From: a virus
Length of the DNA: 21,100 bases
Direction: 5' to 3' (one strand)
Virus record (IMG/VR): IMGVR_UViG_3300047457_000327
Location: 1 to 21,100 of that record
Position 1 is the stretch's first letter, and every line of letters starts with the position of its first letter. The notes beneath the pieces were generated by a model, which made no database searches, was not told where the DNA came from, and saw nothing but the letters and a program-made list of their open reading frames with translations. The position numbers and the translations under genes are program-made. Below, piece after piece: positions 8,700 through 15,323 of the stretch.

Positions 8700-8717
8700 A
8701 ATGCGATGTTTCGCATT
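8700..8717. repeat. Short perfect inverted repeat between staple-like and Bbp19 genes
   Basis: AATGCGA (8700-8706) and TCGCATT (8711-8717) form a perfect 7-bp stem with a 4-base loop in the 40-bp gap upstream of the GTG start at 8684. There is no T-tract on either side, so it is not an obvious terminator. It could be an RNA processing or stability hairpin in the late mRNA, or chance. Confidence 0.45.
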
Positions 8718-8724
8718 GCGAAGA

Positions 8725-9036
8725 TCATCCGCCGTACAGCATCGTCGCCGCCGCGCCGAAGTTGCCGGCTCCGCCGATCTCCATGTCGGTGATCTGGAAC
8801 TCGACCTTCTTCTCGGTTCCGCCTGCGGTCTGCTCCGCGCCGGCCGACTTGACATATGCACGGGCCGTGATCGTCACGACGCTGCCGATGGCCGGCGGCG
8901 AGGTGATACGCAGCTTCTCGAGTTCATCCGACTCCAGCTCAAGGCAAAGCCCCTCCGGGTACATCGGCTCGTCCATCTCGACCTGACCAGGCATTTCCTC
9001 GCGCTCGGGTTCGCGCTTCATCGAAATCATCGCCAT
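8725..9036 (-). CDS. Capsid staple-like protein
   Basis: 103 aa. The ATG at 9036 has AAAGGA upstream and lies 11 bases after the portal stop. The protein starts with a short basic Met-Lys-Arg motif, then Tyr-Pro-Glu-Gly-Leu-Cys-Leu-Glu-Leu, Asp-Glu-Leu-Glu-Lys-Leu, an Ile-Gly-Ser-Val-Val-Thr-Ile-Thr-Ala-Arg-Ala-Tyr-Val strand pair and a closing Glu-Phe-Gln-Ile-Thr-Asp-Met-Glu-Ile. This pattern (MKR start, 'P.GL.L.L..DELEKL', 'QITDMEI' near the end) matches proteins annotated as capsid staple proteins in podoviruses. The name rests on remembered family pattern and on position between portal and scaffold. Confidence 0.72.
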   Translation of the reverse strand: MAMISMKREPEREEMPGQVEMDEPMYPEGLCLELESDELEKLRITSPPAIGSVVTITARAYVKSAGAEQTAGGTEKKVEFQITDMEIGGAGNFGAAATMLYGG

Positions 9037-9047
9037 GTGGTGTCCTT

Positions 9048-10760
9048 TCAGACTTCGACGGCTGACGGCGAGCCGTAGCCGCTGAACATGTTCATCACGT
9101 CGGTCAGGGCGTTGTTGCCGCCGGTCGGTGCCTGCGCCATGTTCTTGACAGTCTGCGACTGCTGCTGCATCGCCGCCGCCTGTTCCTTCGCGGCCATCGC
9201 CTGGTTGCGGGCCTGCCGCACCATCGCGACCTCCTTGTCGGCCACGATCAGGGACGGGTCCACGCCGAGCATGTCGGCGTAGATGTCTGCCCACTGGTCG
9301 CTGTCGAACTTGTCGAGGATGTCTGGCTTCATCTGCGCGATGGCGCCGAGGTTGCCGACGAACCTGTCAACGGCGTTCGTGCCGATGGCGCGCTGGGCCT
9401 GCGCCAGCATGGACACGAACTCGACGTTCAGGTCCATGCCCTGCAGCTCCGGCGGCGCCGGCGGGATCACGCCGGACTGGATCATGCGGTTGAACGTGAT
9501 GTCAATGAGCGGGTCGAGCAGCTCGTTGTGCAGGCGCTCGAGGACGGGGCCGAGCATGAGGAGCTTCTCCTCGTGGCGCTCGGCGACCTCGGTTGCCGTC
9601 ATGCGGGTGTTCGGCGCGGTCGCCAGCATCAGGAACAAGTCGGCGTAGAACGCACCGCTCACGCGGCCGCGGCAGTCCTGGATGTCCTGCAGCAGGTAGT
9701 CGAGCCGCAGGTTGACGTCGAACGCGCTGCGGATGCCGTTGCCGGCGGGGTCAACGTAGGTGATGCCGCCAGGAAGCGAATCCACGTCCCTGTTCTTCAT
9801 GGACGCAGGCACCTGCAGCGGCGGCTTGGTCTGGTAGTCGATGGCCTGCGCCTTGCGGAGCTGCTCGTGCTGGAGTTGCTTGATGTCGCCGAGCGCCTCC
9901 ATGCCTGGGCTGTTGCCGTAGATGTCGCCGCCGACCACCGACCAGCGCGGGCAGAGAGCCGGGAAGTACATGAACCCGCTCTCGCGCAGGAACTTGTCCT
10001 GCTCGCCGCCGACTTCGAAGTACCACGACCCGTAGGGCATGTTGCGGTCATCGCGCTTCGTGATGTCGCGGTCGAGGCGCGGCTCGATGGCATGCACCAC
10101 CGGAACCCACTGGTCGAGCGTCCCGGTGTCGTACATGTTCTGCACTGACGTCGAGCAGTTCTCGTAGCCGAACTCCTTGACGATCTGCGACACGGTCATC
10201 TCGAACTCGCGGTACAGCGTGCAGACGCGGCCCTGCGCGTCGGTCGATATGCAGTACTCGCCGGCGGTCAGCGGATAATGGTGGATGACCTGGTCGAAGT
10301 CCGGCAGGATGATGCTCGCGGCCGTCCCGAACGCGCCGAGTTCCTCGTACATCAGGTGCAGGGAGCGATAGGTGTTCGACTTCTGGAACACGCGCTGCAT
10401 GCGCTTGGTGACGTCATCGAGCCACAGCTTGACGGGCTGGTACGAGTTCAGCTCCGGGTCCGGCGTGGCAAGGCGGAACCACTGGCGTGCTGGCGACGTG
10501 GCACCGGACATCAGGCCGGCGCCGAGGGTGCGGAGCGCACGGGTGCCGGTGTTGTCGTAGATGTTGTTGTGCCGGCGGTAGCCGCGGTTGCGGTCCTCGC
10601 GGAAGTAGCGGCCGTTGCGCGGGAGGAGGTAGGAGGTGATCTCCTGCCAGTGCGCCATCCACGATGCGCGCTCGCTCTTGAGCTGGCCCCAGCGCGTGAA
10701 CAGGCGATCCCGCGTGGGAGCGTCCGGGTAGGAACGGTTGTCGCCTGTGTATTCGCTCAT
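9048..10760 (-). CDS. Portal protein (T7-type head-tail connector)
   Basis: 570 aa, normal for T7-like connectors. The first 120 residues hold the typical N-terminal pattern: Trp-Met-Ala-His-Trp-Gln-Glu-Ile-Thr-Ser-Tyr-Leu-Leu-Pro-Arg, Tyr-Asp-Asn-Thr-Gly and Leu-Gly-Ala-Gly-Leu-Met-Ser-Gly. It carries the family's Tyr-Glu-Glu-Leu-Gly-Ala-Phe-Gly-Thr-Ala near residue 145 and a long C-terminal helical, Ala/Gln-rich tail. Twelve copies should form the ring at one capsid vertex that the terminase docks on and the tail attaches to. The ATG at 10760 is 1 base after the preceding stop, with a G-rich tract six bases upstream. Confidence 0.92.
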   Translation of the reverse strand: MSEYTGDNRSYPDAPTRDRLFTRWGQLKSERASWMAHWQEITSYLLPRNGRYFREDRNRGYRRHNNIYDNTGTRALRTLGAGLMSGATSPARQWFRLATPDPELNSYQPVKLWLDDVTKRMQRVFQKSNTYRSLHLMYEELGAFGTAASIILPDFDQVIHHYPLTAGEYCISTDAQGRVCTLYREFEMTVSQIVKEFGYENCSTSVQNMYDTGTLDQWVPVVHAIEPRLDRDITKRDDRNMPYGSWYFEVGGEQDKFLRESGFMYFPALCPRWSVVGGDIYGNSPGMEALGDIKQLQHEQLRKAQAIDYQTKPPLQVPASMKNRDVDSLPGGITYVDPAGNGIRSAFDVNLRLDYLLQDIQDCRGRVSGAFYADLFLMLATAPNTRMTATEVAERHEEKLLMLGPVLERLHNELLDPLIDITFNRMIQSGVIPPAPPELQGMDLNVEFVSMLAQAQRAIGTNAVDRFVGNLGAIAQMKPDILDKFDSDQWADIYADMLGVDPSLIVADKEVAMVRQARNQAMAAKEQAAAMQQQSQTVKNMAQAPTGGNNALTDVMNMFSGYGSPSAVEV

Positions 10761-10761
10761 G

Positions 10762-11151
10762 TCAGCCCCCGAGGAGGGTGGATCGTCCGAGGTTCAGGTC
10801 CTGGGGATTGACGCCCATCGGCCCGGTGAGCATGGTGCTGCTCGGGCCAGTCGCGGCTTCCTGCGCCCCGGCCATGATGGCCTGCACGTTGGGTTCGCGG
10901 CGCTGCGCGCCTGCGATGGCCTGCTCGCTTCTGCGCTGCTGCATCGCCGCCTGCGCGACCTGCTGCTGCTGCATCTGCGCCTGCTGGCGCATGGCTTGCT
11001 CCTGCGCCTTCTTCCCGGCCTCACCGCTCGAGATCGTGTAACCGAGTCCTGCGCCGGTGGCCGCGAGGCCGGCCGTGGCAAGCGCACCAACAGTCCCTGC
11101 CGCTGCCGCCGATGCACCAAGAGCGGTGCCGAGTGCTGCGAAGAATGGCAT
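10762..11151 (-). CDS. Ala/Gln-rich small protein with N-terminal hydrophobic segment
   Basis: 129 aa. Residues 3-40 are strongly hydrophobic and Ala/Gly-rich, long enough to cross a membrane or form a glycine-zipper helix. Residues 45-85 are a Gln/Arg/Ala helix, with runs of Gln, that could form a coiled coil. The C-terminus is short and Gly/Pro-rich. The ATG at 11151 directly follows the TAG of the acetyltransferase gene and has GGGAGG four to five bases upstream. Comparable small proteins lie beside portal genes in related podoviruses, but I know no function. A minor virion or ejected membrane protein is possible. Confidence 0.75.
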   Translation of the reverse strand: MPFFAALGTALGASAAAAGTVGALATAGLAATGAGLGYTISSGEAGKKAQEQAMRQQAQMQQQQVAQAAMQQRRSEQAIAGAQRREPNVQAIMAGAQEAATGPSSTMLTGPMGVNPQDLNLGRSTLLGG

Positions 11152-11601
11152 CTAGCCTCCCTTGACGTAGGTCATCTCGCTCGGCTCGTACCCGAGCTTT
11201 CGCAGCATCCTACCAACCTGCTCCCCGTTCTCCGCGACCAGTTGCGACATCGCGATGACGTGCGCGCCGTTGGCGTGCGCGAACTCGTGGAAGGCATGCA
11301 CCAGCCGCACCGCCGCGCTCGAGCCGCGTGCCTCCTCGTCCACCCACCATGCCAGCTCGTGCGCGACCAGGACGTGCGGCGCGAACCACATGGGGCTGAC
11401 GGCGCAGGCAAGCATGCCGACCGTCCTGCCGTCGCTCTCGGCGAGCAGGATCACGCCGGCCTGCATGAACGCCGCCACGCCGGAACGGAGCTGCGCCCGG
11501 TCGGCATTGACGTACTTGCCGTGCGGGCCGAACGCGATGAACCGTTCGCCCATGTCAAGGATCGCCTCGAGGTCCTCGGACGTTGCTGGCCTGATGTTCA
11601 T
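11152..11601 (-). CDS. GNAT-family N-acetyltransferase
   Basis: 149 aa, a minimal single GNAT domain. It begins MNIRPATSEDLEAILDMGER, the usual beta1-alpha1 start. A central beta4-like strand is followed by Trp-Trp-Val-Asp-Glu-Glu-Ala-Arg-Gly-Ser-Ser-Ala-Ala, which fits the pyrophosphate-binding turn of motif A (R-G-x-x-A). The end, Gly-Arg-Met-Leu-Arg-Lys-Leu-Gly-Tyr-Glu then Tyr-Val-Lys-Gly, fits the family C-terminus. It would transfer acetyl from acetyl-CoA; the acceptor is unknown. The ATG at 11601 overlaps the terminase stop as ATGA and has GAGGA seven bases upstream. A longer frame from 11886 only overlaps terminase and is not used. Modification of a host or virion protein is an inference. 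Confidence 0.85.
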   Translation of the reverse strand: MNIRPATSEDLEAILDMGERFIAFGPHGKYVNADRAQLRSGVAAFMQAGVILLAESDGRTVGMLACAVSPMWFAPHVLVAHELAWWVDEEARGSSAAVRLVHAFHEFAHANGAHVIAMSQLVAENGEQVGRMLRKLGYEPSEMTYVKGG

Positions 11602-12932
11602 CGCATGTCCTCGTATGGGTCGTAGTCGCGCTTGTCCGGGATGAGCCGCTCCCGCACCTCTCGAGGCAATTGCTTGGCGACCGGATACGAGAACGTCAAC
11701 GCAAGGGCGTCGGCGATGTCCGGGCTTCCGCCGCCCTGCAGGCGCTTCTTGATGTCCTCCTTCGACTCGAGGCACCGCTTGCCGACCGCGTCGTACCAGT
11801 ACGTCGGCGTTGACAGTTCGGTGACGAGGTCGGTGCGATCCGGCAGGACGCCGCCCATCTCGAGCCACTCCTTGACGCTCCACCACATCTCCGTCCGCTT
11901 GTTGACGAACAGGTTCGGGTTCGTGGCCTTGCCACCGAACGGCACCTCGATCACGTCGTAGCCGAGTTGGCGCAGTCGGTCGATGACGCCGGCGCCCGCG
12001 CCGCTGTCAATGAACACGGCGTCCGGGTCGCGTTCCTCGATGACGTTGGCGACGGCCGAGGCCAGCGTCATGTTGTCAATCCCGGTGTAAATCATCGGCG
12101 GCTCCATGCGGAGTCCCTGGCGCAGGACGATGACGCTGCGGTCATCCCCGAACCGTGCCGGGTCCACGCCGATGACGAGCGGGAACTCGATGACGTCGCC
12201 GTCCGCGATCTTGCGCTCGCTCGCGGCGGTGGCGTCGGTGAGGCTGATGAGCTGGTCCTCGCCGGCGGCGGCGAAGTCGCAGAGATACTCGCGGGCGAAC
12301 GCCTGCTCGGGCATGTCGCGCTTCAGGCGGGCGACCTCGTCCTCGTCCAGGGCGTCCGTGTCGTGGACGGTGTATCGCGCCGCCCACCAGTCCGGGAGGC
12401 TCGAGGCGCGGTAGAACAGCTCGCTGAACAGGTTCAGGCCGTTCGGGGTGCCGATGAAGAGCGCCCACCCCTTGCGGTCGGACAGGGCTGGCTGGAGGAT
12501 GTCGTTCCAGACCTCGGGCTTGATCTGCGCCACCTCGTCAATGACGCAGCCGTCAAGGCGCACGCCGCGGAGGGCGTCCGGGTTGTCGCCGCCAAACAGG
12601 CGGATCTGCGCCCCGTTGTGCTTGAACGTGATGGACAGGTCGGCCTCGTTGACATCTACCCCGCCGGCGACGATGAGGTCGTTTATCTTCTGCTTCAGGC
12701 GCAGCCACGCGATGGCCTTGGCCTGCTTCAGGAACGGCGCGACGTACACGAAGAACGGCAACGTGTGCTTGCACCCTGCCGCCCCGTGGATGAGCTGCAT
12801 GATGGCGAGTTCCGTCTTGCCGGCGCGGCGGTGGAGCGCGAGGACGGTAAACCGCCGCTTGCGCTGGTGGCATTCGCTCTGCCACGGGCGCGGGCGGTAG
12901 GCGACCTCAATCTCCTTGTGGATCAGGGACAT
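11598..12932 (-). CDS. terL: Terminase large subunit (ATPase and nuclease)
   Basis: 444 aa from the ATG at 12932. The motor domain shows Walker A HRRAGKTE (residues 34-41), Walker B with Ile-Asp-Glu at 131-133 and the coupling segment FIGTPNG (159-165). The RNase H-like nuclease domain shows GVDPARFGDD (Asp257), Ala-Val-Phe-Ile-Asp (Asp309) and Pro-Asp-Ile-Ala-Asp-Ala-Leu (Asp408), the three metal-binding acids. It cuts concatemeric phage DNA and pumps it into the prohead through the portal. The frame is open up to a TTG at 12971, but no ribosome site precedes that codon. The ATG overlaps the small-subunit gene by 26 bases, so translation is probably coupled. Confidence 0.95.
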   Translation of the reverse strand: MSLIHKEIEVAYRPRPWQSECHQRKRRFTVLALHRRAGKTELAIMQLIHGAAGCKHTLPFFVYVAPFLKQAKAIAWLRLKQKINDLIVAGGVDVNEADLSITFKHNGAQIRLFGGDNPDALRGVRLDGCVIDEVAQIKPEVWNDILQPALSDRKGWALFIGTPNGLNLFSELFYRASSLPDWWAARYTVHDTDALDEDEVARLKRDMPEQAFAREYLCDFAAAGEDQLISLTDATAASERKIADGDVIEFPLVIGVDPARFGDDRSVIVLRQGLRMEPPMIYTGIDNMTLASAVANVIEERDPDAVFIDSGAGAGVIDRLRQLGYDVIEVPFGGKATNPNLFVNKRTEMWWSVKEWLEMGGVLPDRTDLVTELSTPTYWYDAVGKRCLESKEDIKKRLQGGGSPDIADALALTFSYPVAKQLPREVRERLIPDKRDYDPYEDMR

Positions 12933-13317
12933 TGGTCTTGAGGACGATGTTGACACCGCCGGAATGGTCAAGCTGCTGCCGGTCGCCGTACTTGCGCGGG
13001 TTCCACTTGGCGAGGAGCTTCAGGATGGTGTCAACCTGCAACCTGCGCTGGGTCACCTCGACTTGGTCGTTGCACGGGTCGAACGCGATCCGCATTGCCT
13101 TCTCCGCGAGTTCGTCGTATCCGTCCTCGCGTGCGCGTGCGATGCGTGCCGAGAATTGCGGATCTTTGTCCATCCAATGGTAAACCGTGCGCCATTCCGG
13201 GTGTCCGGGCTGTCGGCACCATTCCCGGAGGGGCTTGCCATCGGAGATCCATGCCACCAGGCTGTCTGCGTGGTGTGCCGGGACGGGTTCCGGTGGGCGT
13301 CCGGGCTTGCGCGTCAC
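12907..13317 (-). CDS. terS: Terminase small subunit (Sf6-type)
   Basis: 136 aa from a GTG at 13317 that overlaps the stop of the 49-aa gene as GTGA. The open frame continues upstream to 13506, but that part lies on top of the 49-aa gene. The N-terminal part (Trp-Ile-Ser-Asp-Gly-Lys-Pro-Leu-Arg-Glu-Trp-Cys then Val-Tyr-His-Trp-Met) fits a DNA-binding helix-turn-helix. A central helical segment with Ala-Arg-Glu-Asp-Gly-Tyr-Asp-Glu-Leu-Ala and the end RLQVDTILKLLAKWNPRKYG are typical of Sf6-like small subunits, which form rings that recognise the packaging site and hand DNA to the large subunit. AGGA sits very close to the GTG, so coupling is likely. Confidence 0.88.
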   Translation of the reverse strand: MTRKPGRPPEPVPAHHADSLVAWISDGKPLREWCRQPGHPEWRTVYHWMDKDPQFSARIARAREDGYDELAEKAMRIAFDPCNDQVEVTQRRLQVDTILKLLAKWNPRKYGDRQQLDHSGGVNIVLKTNVPDPQGD

Positions 13318-13463
13318 TTCCTGCGGCGCTTCGCCGCCCTTGCCTTGTCGGCCCGGACGAACTTCTTTGCCACGGACATTGGCACGCCGACCTTCTTTGC
13401 GAAGGCGCGATTGTGTGCTGCGGCCTGCATGAGGCGCTTCTGCGCCGGCGACTTGCTTGGCAT
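13314..13463 (-). CDS. Small basic conserved phage protein (49 aa)
   Basis: 49 aa, from an ATG at 13463 with AAGGAA about eight bases upstream. The sequence starts MPSKSPAQKRLMQAAAHNRA, continues Phe-Ala-Lys-Lys-Val-Gly-Val-Pro, then Val-Ala-Lys-Lys-Phe-Val-Arg-Ala-Asp-Lys, and ends in a Lys/Arg-rich tail. This 'MPSKS..Q.RLM.AAAHN..FAKKVG.P.SV...F..AD' pattern is one I remember from many tailed phages, always unnamed. It is highly basic and may bind nucleic acid. It starts 3 bases after the HTH gene and ends in a GTGA overlap with terS. Confidence 0.82.
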   Translation of the reverse strand: MPSKSPAQKRLMQAAAHNRAFAKKVGVPMSVAKKFVRADKARAAKRRRK

Positions 13464-13465
13464 GG

Positions 13466-13720
13466 TCAGTTCCTTGGGGTGAGCGTGAGGTCGAATCCTG
13501 CGGCATGTGCGATCTTCAGGATGGAGTCGAATGCGGGTTTCCGGCGACCGATGACGGTCCCGGGCGAGCCGAGGAGGCTCTTGACGGTATGTGCGCGGAG
13601 GATGCCGCGTCGGTCCATGTCGTTGGCAAGCGCGGAGCGGGTGCTTCCCTTGCTTGCCACGGCCTCGGTGATGGCCTTCTTGAAATCGTCGTAACAGCGG
13701 ATCTGCATACGCTCGAGCAT
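13466..13720 (-). CDS. Small helix-turn-helix-like regulator or antitoxin-like protein
   Basis: 84 aa. The middle (Thr-Arg-Ser-Ala-Leu-Ala-Asn-Asp-Met then His-Thr-Val-Lys-Ser-Leu-Leu) and the closing Ile-Leu-Lys-Ile-Ala-His-Ala-Ala-Gly-Phe-Asp-Leu-Thr-Leu resemble the Xre/Cro fold, in which the last helices and strand read 'l.kia.alG..l.l'. It would bind DNA as a small dimer. The ATG at 13720 follows the previous stop by 1 base; Met5 (13708), with GAG upstream, is an alternative start. Co-transcription with a 93-aa protein resembles antitoxin or repressor cassettes, but no toxin family is recognised next to it. The HTH assignment is by eye. Confidence 0.65.
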   Translation of the reverse strand: MLERMQIRCYDDFKKAITEAVASKGSTRSALANDMDRRGILRAHTVKSLLGSPGTVIGRRKPAFDSILKIAHAAGFDLTLTPRN

Positions 13721-13721
13721 A

Positions 13722-14003
13722 TCACTCGGAATTGACGATCTCTCCGAAATCCTCGGATGTTGCTGCCCAGACGATGCGAGGGGTTCCGGGTCCGAGGTAG
13801 TTGAGTTCGATGCGGTCGGTGACGAAGGCGAGCGCCTCGGCCTGGGTCATGGATTCCTGGTCGCGTATGCGTGCTGCGATCATGTCGCCGGAGTAGAGCG
13901 CGACGGGGATTCCTTCCTCGTTGGGGAGCGGGTAGACCTTGCCGAGGAGGCAATCGTCCAGCCCAGCGAGGAGGATTGGCAGGGACTTCCTGCGCTTCGC
14001 CAT
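13722..14003 (-). CDS. Conserved hypothetical protein (93 aa)
   Basis: 93 aa from an ATG at 14003, starting with a basic Met-Ala-Lys-Arg-Arg-Lys-Ser. No ribosome site precedes this ATG. Instead a TAGACT sequence ends 7 bases upstream, so the mRNA may be leaderless. The part from residue 35 on (Ala-Leu-Tyr-Ser-Gly-Asp-Met-Ile, Met-Thr-Gln-Ala-Glu-Ala-Leu-Ala-Phe, Leu-Gly-Pro-Gly-Thr-Pro) fits a small protein family I remember from phages and plasmids, with the pattern 'vY....i......gMs.eeA.e.....N....y.G.gTP'. No function is known to me. It is the first gene after the terminator at 14024-14056. Confidence 0.75.
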   Translation of the reverse strand: MAKRRKSLPILLAGLDDCLLGKVYPLPNEEGIPVALYSGDMIAARIRDQESMTQAEALAFVTDRIELNYLGPGTPRIVWAATSEDFGEIVNSE

Positions 14004-14023
14004 GTGTGGAAGTCTACAAAGCA

Positions 14024-14056
14024 AGACCCCGCAAGCATGATTTGCTCACGGGGTCT
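14024..14056 (-). terminator. Strong hairpin terminator after the 193-aa gene
   Basis: AGACCCCG and CGGGGTCT (in the plus-strand reading AGACCCCGC...CGGGGTCT, ends at 14024 and 14056) give an 8-bp outer stem. It is extended by six further pairs, two of them G-U, around a 5-base loop. On the minus strand the hairpin is followed by TGCTTTGT, a moderate T-tract. It lies 20 bases beyond the stop of the 193-aa gene and 20 bases before the next start. The plus-strand side lacks T residues. Confidence 0.65.
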
Positions 14057-14076
14057 GCGAATGTCGTGCGTGTCGG

Positions 14077-14658
14077 TCAGCCGGGTTCTCGTTCCGGGTC
14101 GGGCGGGTTGTGCTGCGTCTGCGAGATCACCCAATTCCTGAAATCGTCGTACTGCCGGCGCAGGTTCCTGCGTTCGTCGGACCATTCCTTGGTGTCAAAG
14201 TCCTCGACCTTGTCGTGCCACTTCTGCATGAGCGTCTTGGAATGCACGACCGCGTCGTTGACGGCTTCGTGCTGTGTGACTTCGAGGACGATTCGAAACT
14301 GCGGAGTCCCGTCCTTGTTGACGCCGTGCCACCACCAGTACTCGTTCTCCTCCGGGTCCATCAGCTCGATGTGGGGGGCCATGCGTTCGGGGAGAATCTC
14401 GACGCGAACGCCGAACTCGAGCGTGTCGCACTCAATCGCGCCCATGCGCGAGTTCCAGCGGAACGCGACGGTCCCGGGCCACTTGGCGTTCCATGTGTCA
14501 ATCAGCAGCTCCGGCGTGATTCTGTTCCCGTGGCACAGGCCGAAATTAATGCGCGACGACAGGACGGAAGCGTTGTCCTCGCACCACTTCTCGAAGCCCG
14601 GGATGTCAAGCGTCATCGTGCTTGGCGTTTCGTCGCGCCATGCAATCACGTACCACAT
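14077..14658 (-). CDS. Hypothetical protein (193 aa)
   Basis: 193 aa. The ATG at 14658 has AGGAG six bases upstream, a strong site that rules out the longer frame from 14694. The protein is rich in Trp, Glu and Asp. It begins MWYVIAWRDETPS, has a central region with Trp-Trp-Trp-His-Gly-Val-Asn-Lys-Asp-Gly, and ends in a charged helical region with many Lys/Arg/Asp, then a Pro/Glu tail. No family is recognised. It lies between a minus-strand promoter candidate (14713-14741) and a strong terminator, so it is probably its own short transcription unit or ends a two-gene one with the 150-aa gene. Confidence 0.75.
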   Translation of the reverse strand: MWYVIAWRDETPSTMTLDIPGFEKWCEDNASVLSSRINFGLCHGNRITPELLIDTWNAKWPGTVAFRWNSRMGAIECDTLEFGVRVEILPERMAPHIELMDPEENEYWWWHGVNKDGTPQFRIVLEVTQHEAVNDAVVHSKTLMQKWHDKVEDFDTKEWSDERRNLRRQYDDFRNWVISQTQHNPPDPEREPG

Positions 14659-14712
14659 GCGATCTCCTCTCGTTCGGCGTGTCAATGGCAGCACCGCGCC
14701 GCCACTTCGTGA

Positions 14713-14741
14713 ATCGTATACGGGTCAGTAGGCGCGGTCAA
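14713..14741 (-). promoter_or_regulatory. Sigma70-like promoter ahead of the 193-aa gene
   Basis: On the minus strand TTGACC (14741-14736) is followed after 17 bases by TACGAT (14718-14713). An alternative -10, TATACG, lies 15 bases away. The start point would be near 14706, giving a leader of about 48 nt with a strong ribosome site. The promoter lies over the 3' end of the preceding gene. Confidence 0.5.
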
Positions 14742-15177
14742 CGGGGTTCTGCCGGCACCATTCGACCATAAGCGCGACGATGCGCGGCTGCTTCGGGTGC
14801 ATCCCCAGCCGTTCCTTCGCTGCTGCGATCTCCTGCGGCGTCGCGGTCACGAGGATTCGCTTGGCGTCCTCGTCCCATTCCGCGAGTTCCTGCTGCGACG
14901 GGCCTTGCACGAACTCGGCGCGTGTGCGGGTGACCTCGCGCTGGGCGTCCTCGTTCCATTGCCCGCCGGTGATCTTGCAGTACTGCTTGTGGATCGCGCT
15001 GATGTCCGGCGACGAGTCGCGCTCGAGGCGATGCTGCTCGATGCACTCACGCAGCTTGTCCTGGTGCAGTTGCCCCCACTTCTTGTCAATCAATCGCGAA
15101 AGTGACGGCTCGAGTCGCCACTTCGGCCACAGCTCGCCCATCAGCGCACGGTTGTCCTGCCAAGTGATCTGGTCCAT
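14725..15177 (-). CDS. Hypothetical protein (150 aa), possibly from a leaderless mRNA
   Basis: 150 aa. It is highly charged with many Trp, Gln and Glu, and probably mostly helical. Segments such as Leu-Trp-Pro-Lys-Trp, Trp-Gly-Gln-Leu-His-Gln-Asp-Lys-Leu and Ile-His-Lys-Gln-Tyr-Cys-Lys-Ile-Thr-Gly are visible, but no family is recognised. There is no ribosome site before the ATG at 15177. A near-consensus promoter (15185-15212) ends 7 bases upstream, placing the transcript start at or next to the ATG. It is the first gene of the leftward block. A role in early or delayed-early functions is possible but unsupported. Confidence 0.72.
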   Translation of the reverse strand: MDQITWQDNRALMGELWPKWRLEPSLSRLIDKKWGQLHQDKLRECIEQHRLERDSSPDISAIHKQYCKITGGQWNEDAQREVTRTRAEFVQGPSQQELAEWDEDAKRILVTATPQEIAAAKERLGMHPKQPRIVALMVEWCRQNPVDRAY

Positions 15178-15184
15178 TGACGGC

Positions 15185-15212
15185 AGTATACGCCGCCGTA
15201 ATCATCGGTCAA
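15185..15212 (-). promoter_or_regulatory. Sigma70-like promoter with start point at the ATG of the 150-aa gene
   Basis: On the minus strand TTGACC (15212-15207), a 16-base spacer and TATACT (15190-15185) match the consensus in 5/6 and 5/6 positions. Seven bases separate the -10 from the ATG at 15177, which puts +1 at about the A of that ATG. Confidence 0.62.
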
Positions 15213-15323
15213 TGGGCTTGGCGCGAAGGTCGGCCGGGACAGACGGTCGGAAAGGTTGGCGGGCGGGTTGTTCATCAGGATCAGGTTCGATCCGCACAGC
15301 CGCCGGCAGGGCTTTCAGTTCGC

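Noticed and set aside
12933-12971. TTG start for the large terminase at 12971
   Set aside because: No ribosome site before the TTG; the ATG at 12932 gives the expected N-terminus and a short coupled overlap.
15139-15275. Minus-strand micro-frame starting MNNPPANLSDRLSRP
   Set aside because: No ribosome site, covers the promoter and start of the 150-aa gene in another frame.
15284-15293. GGTTCGATCC, a tRNA T-loop-like string
   Set aside because: The flanking bases do not form the T stem, and no anticodon, D arm or acceptor stem is present nearby.
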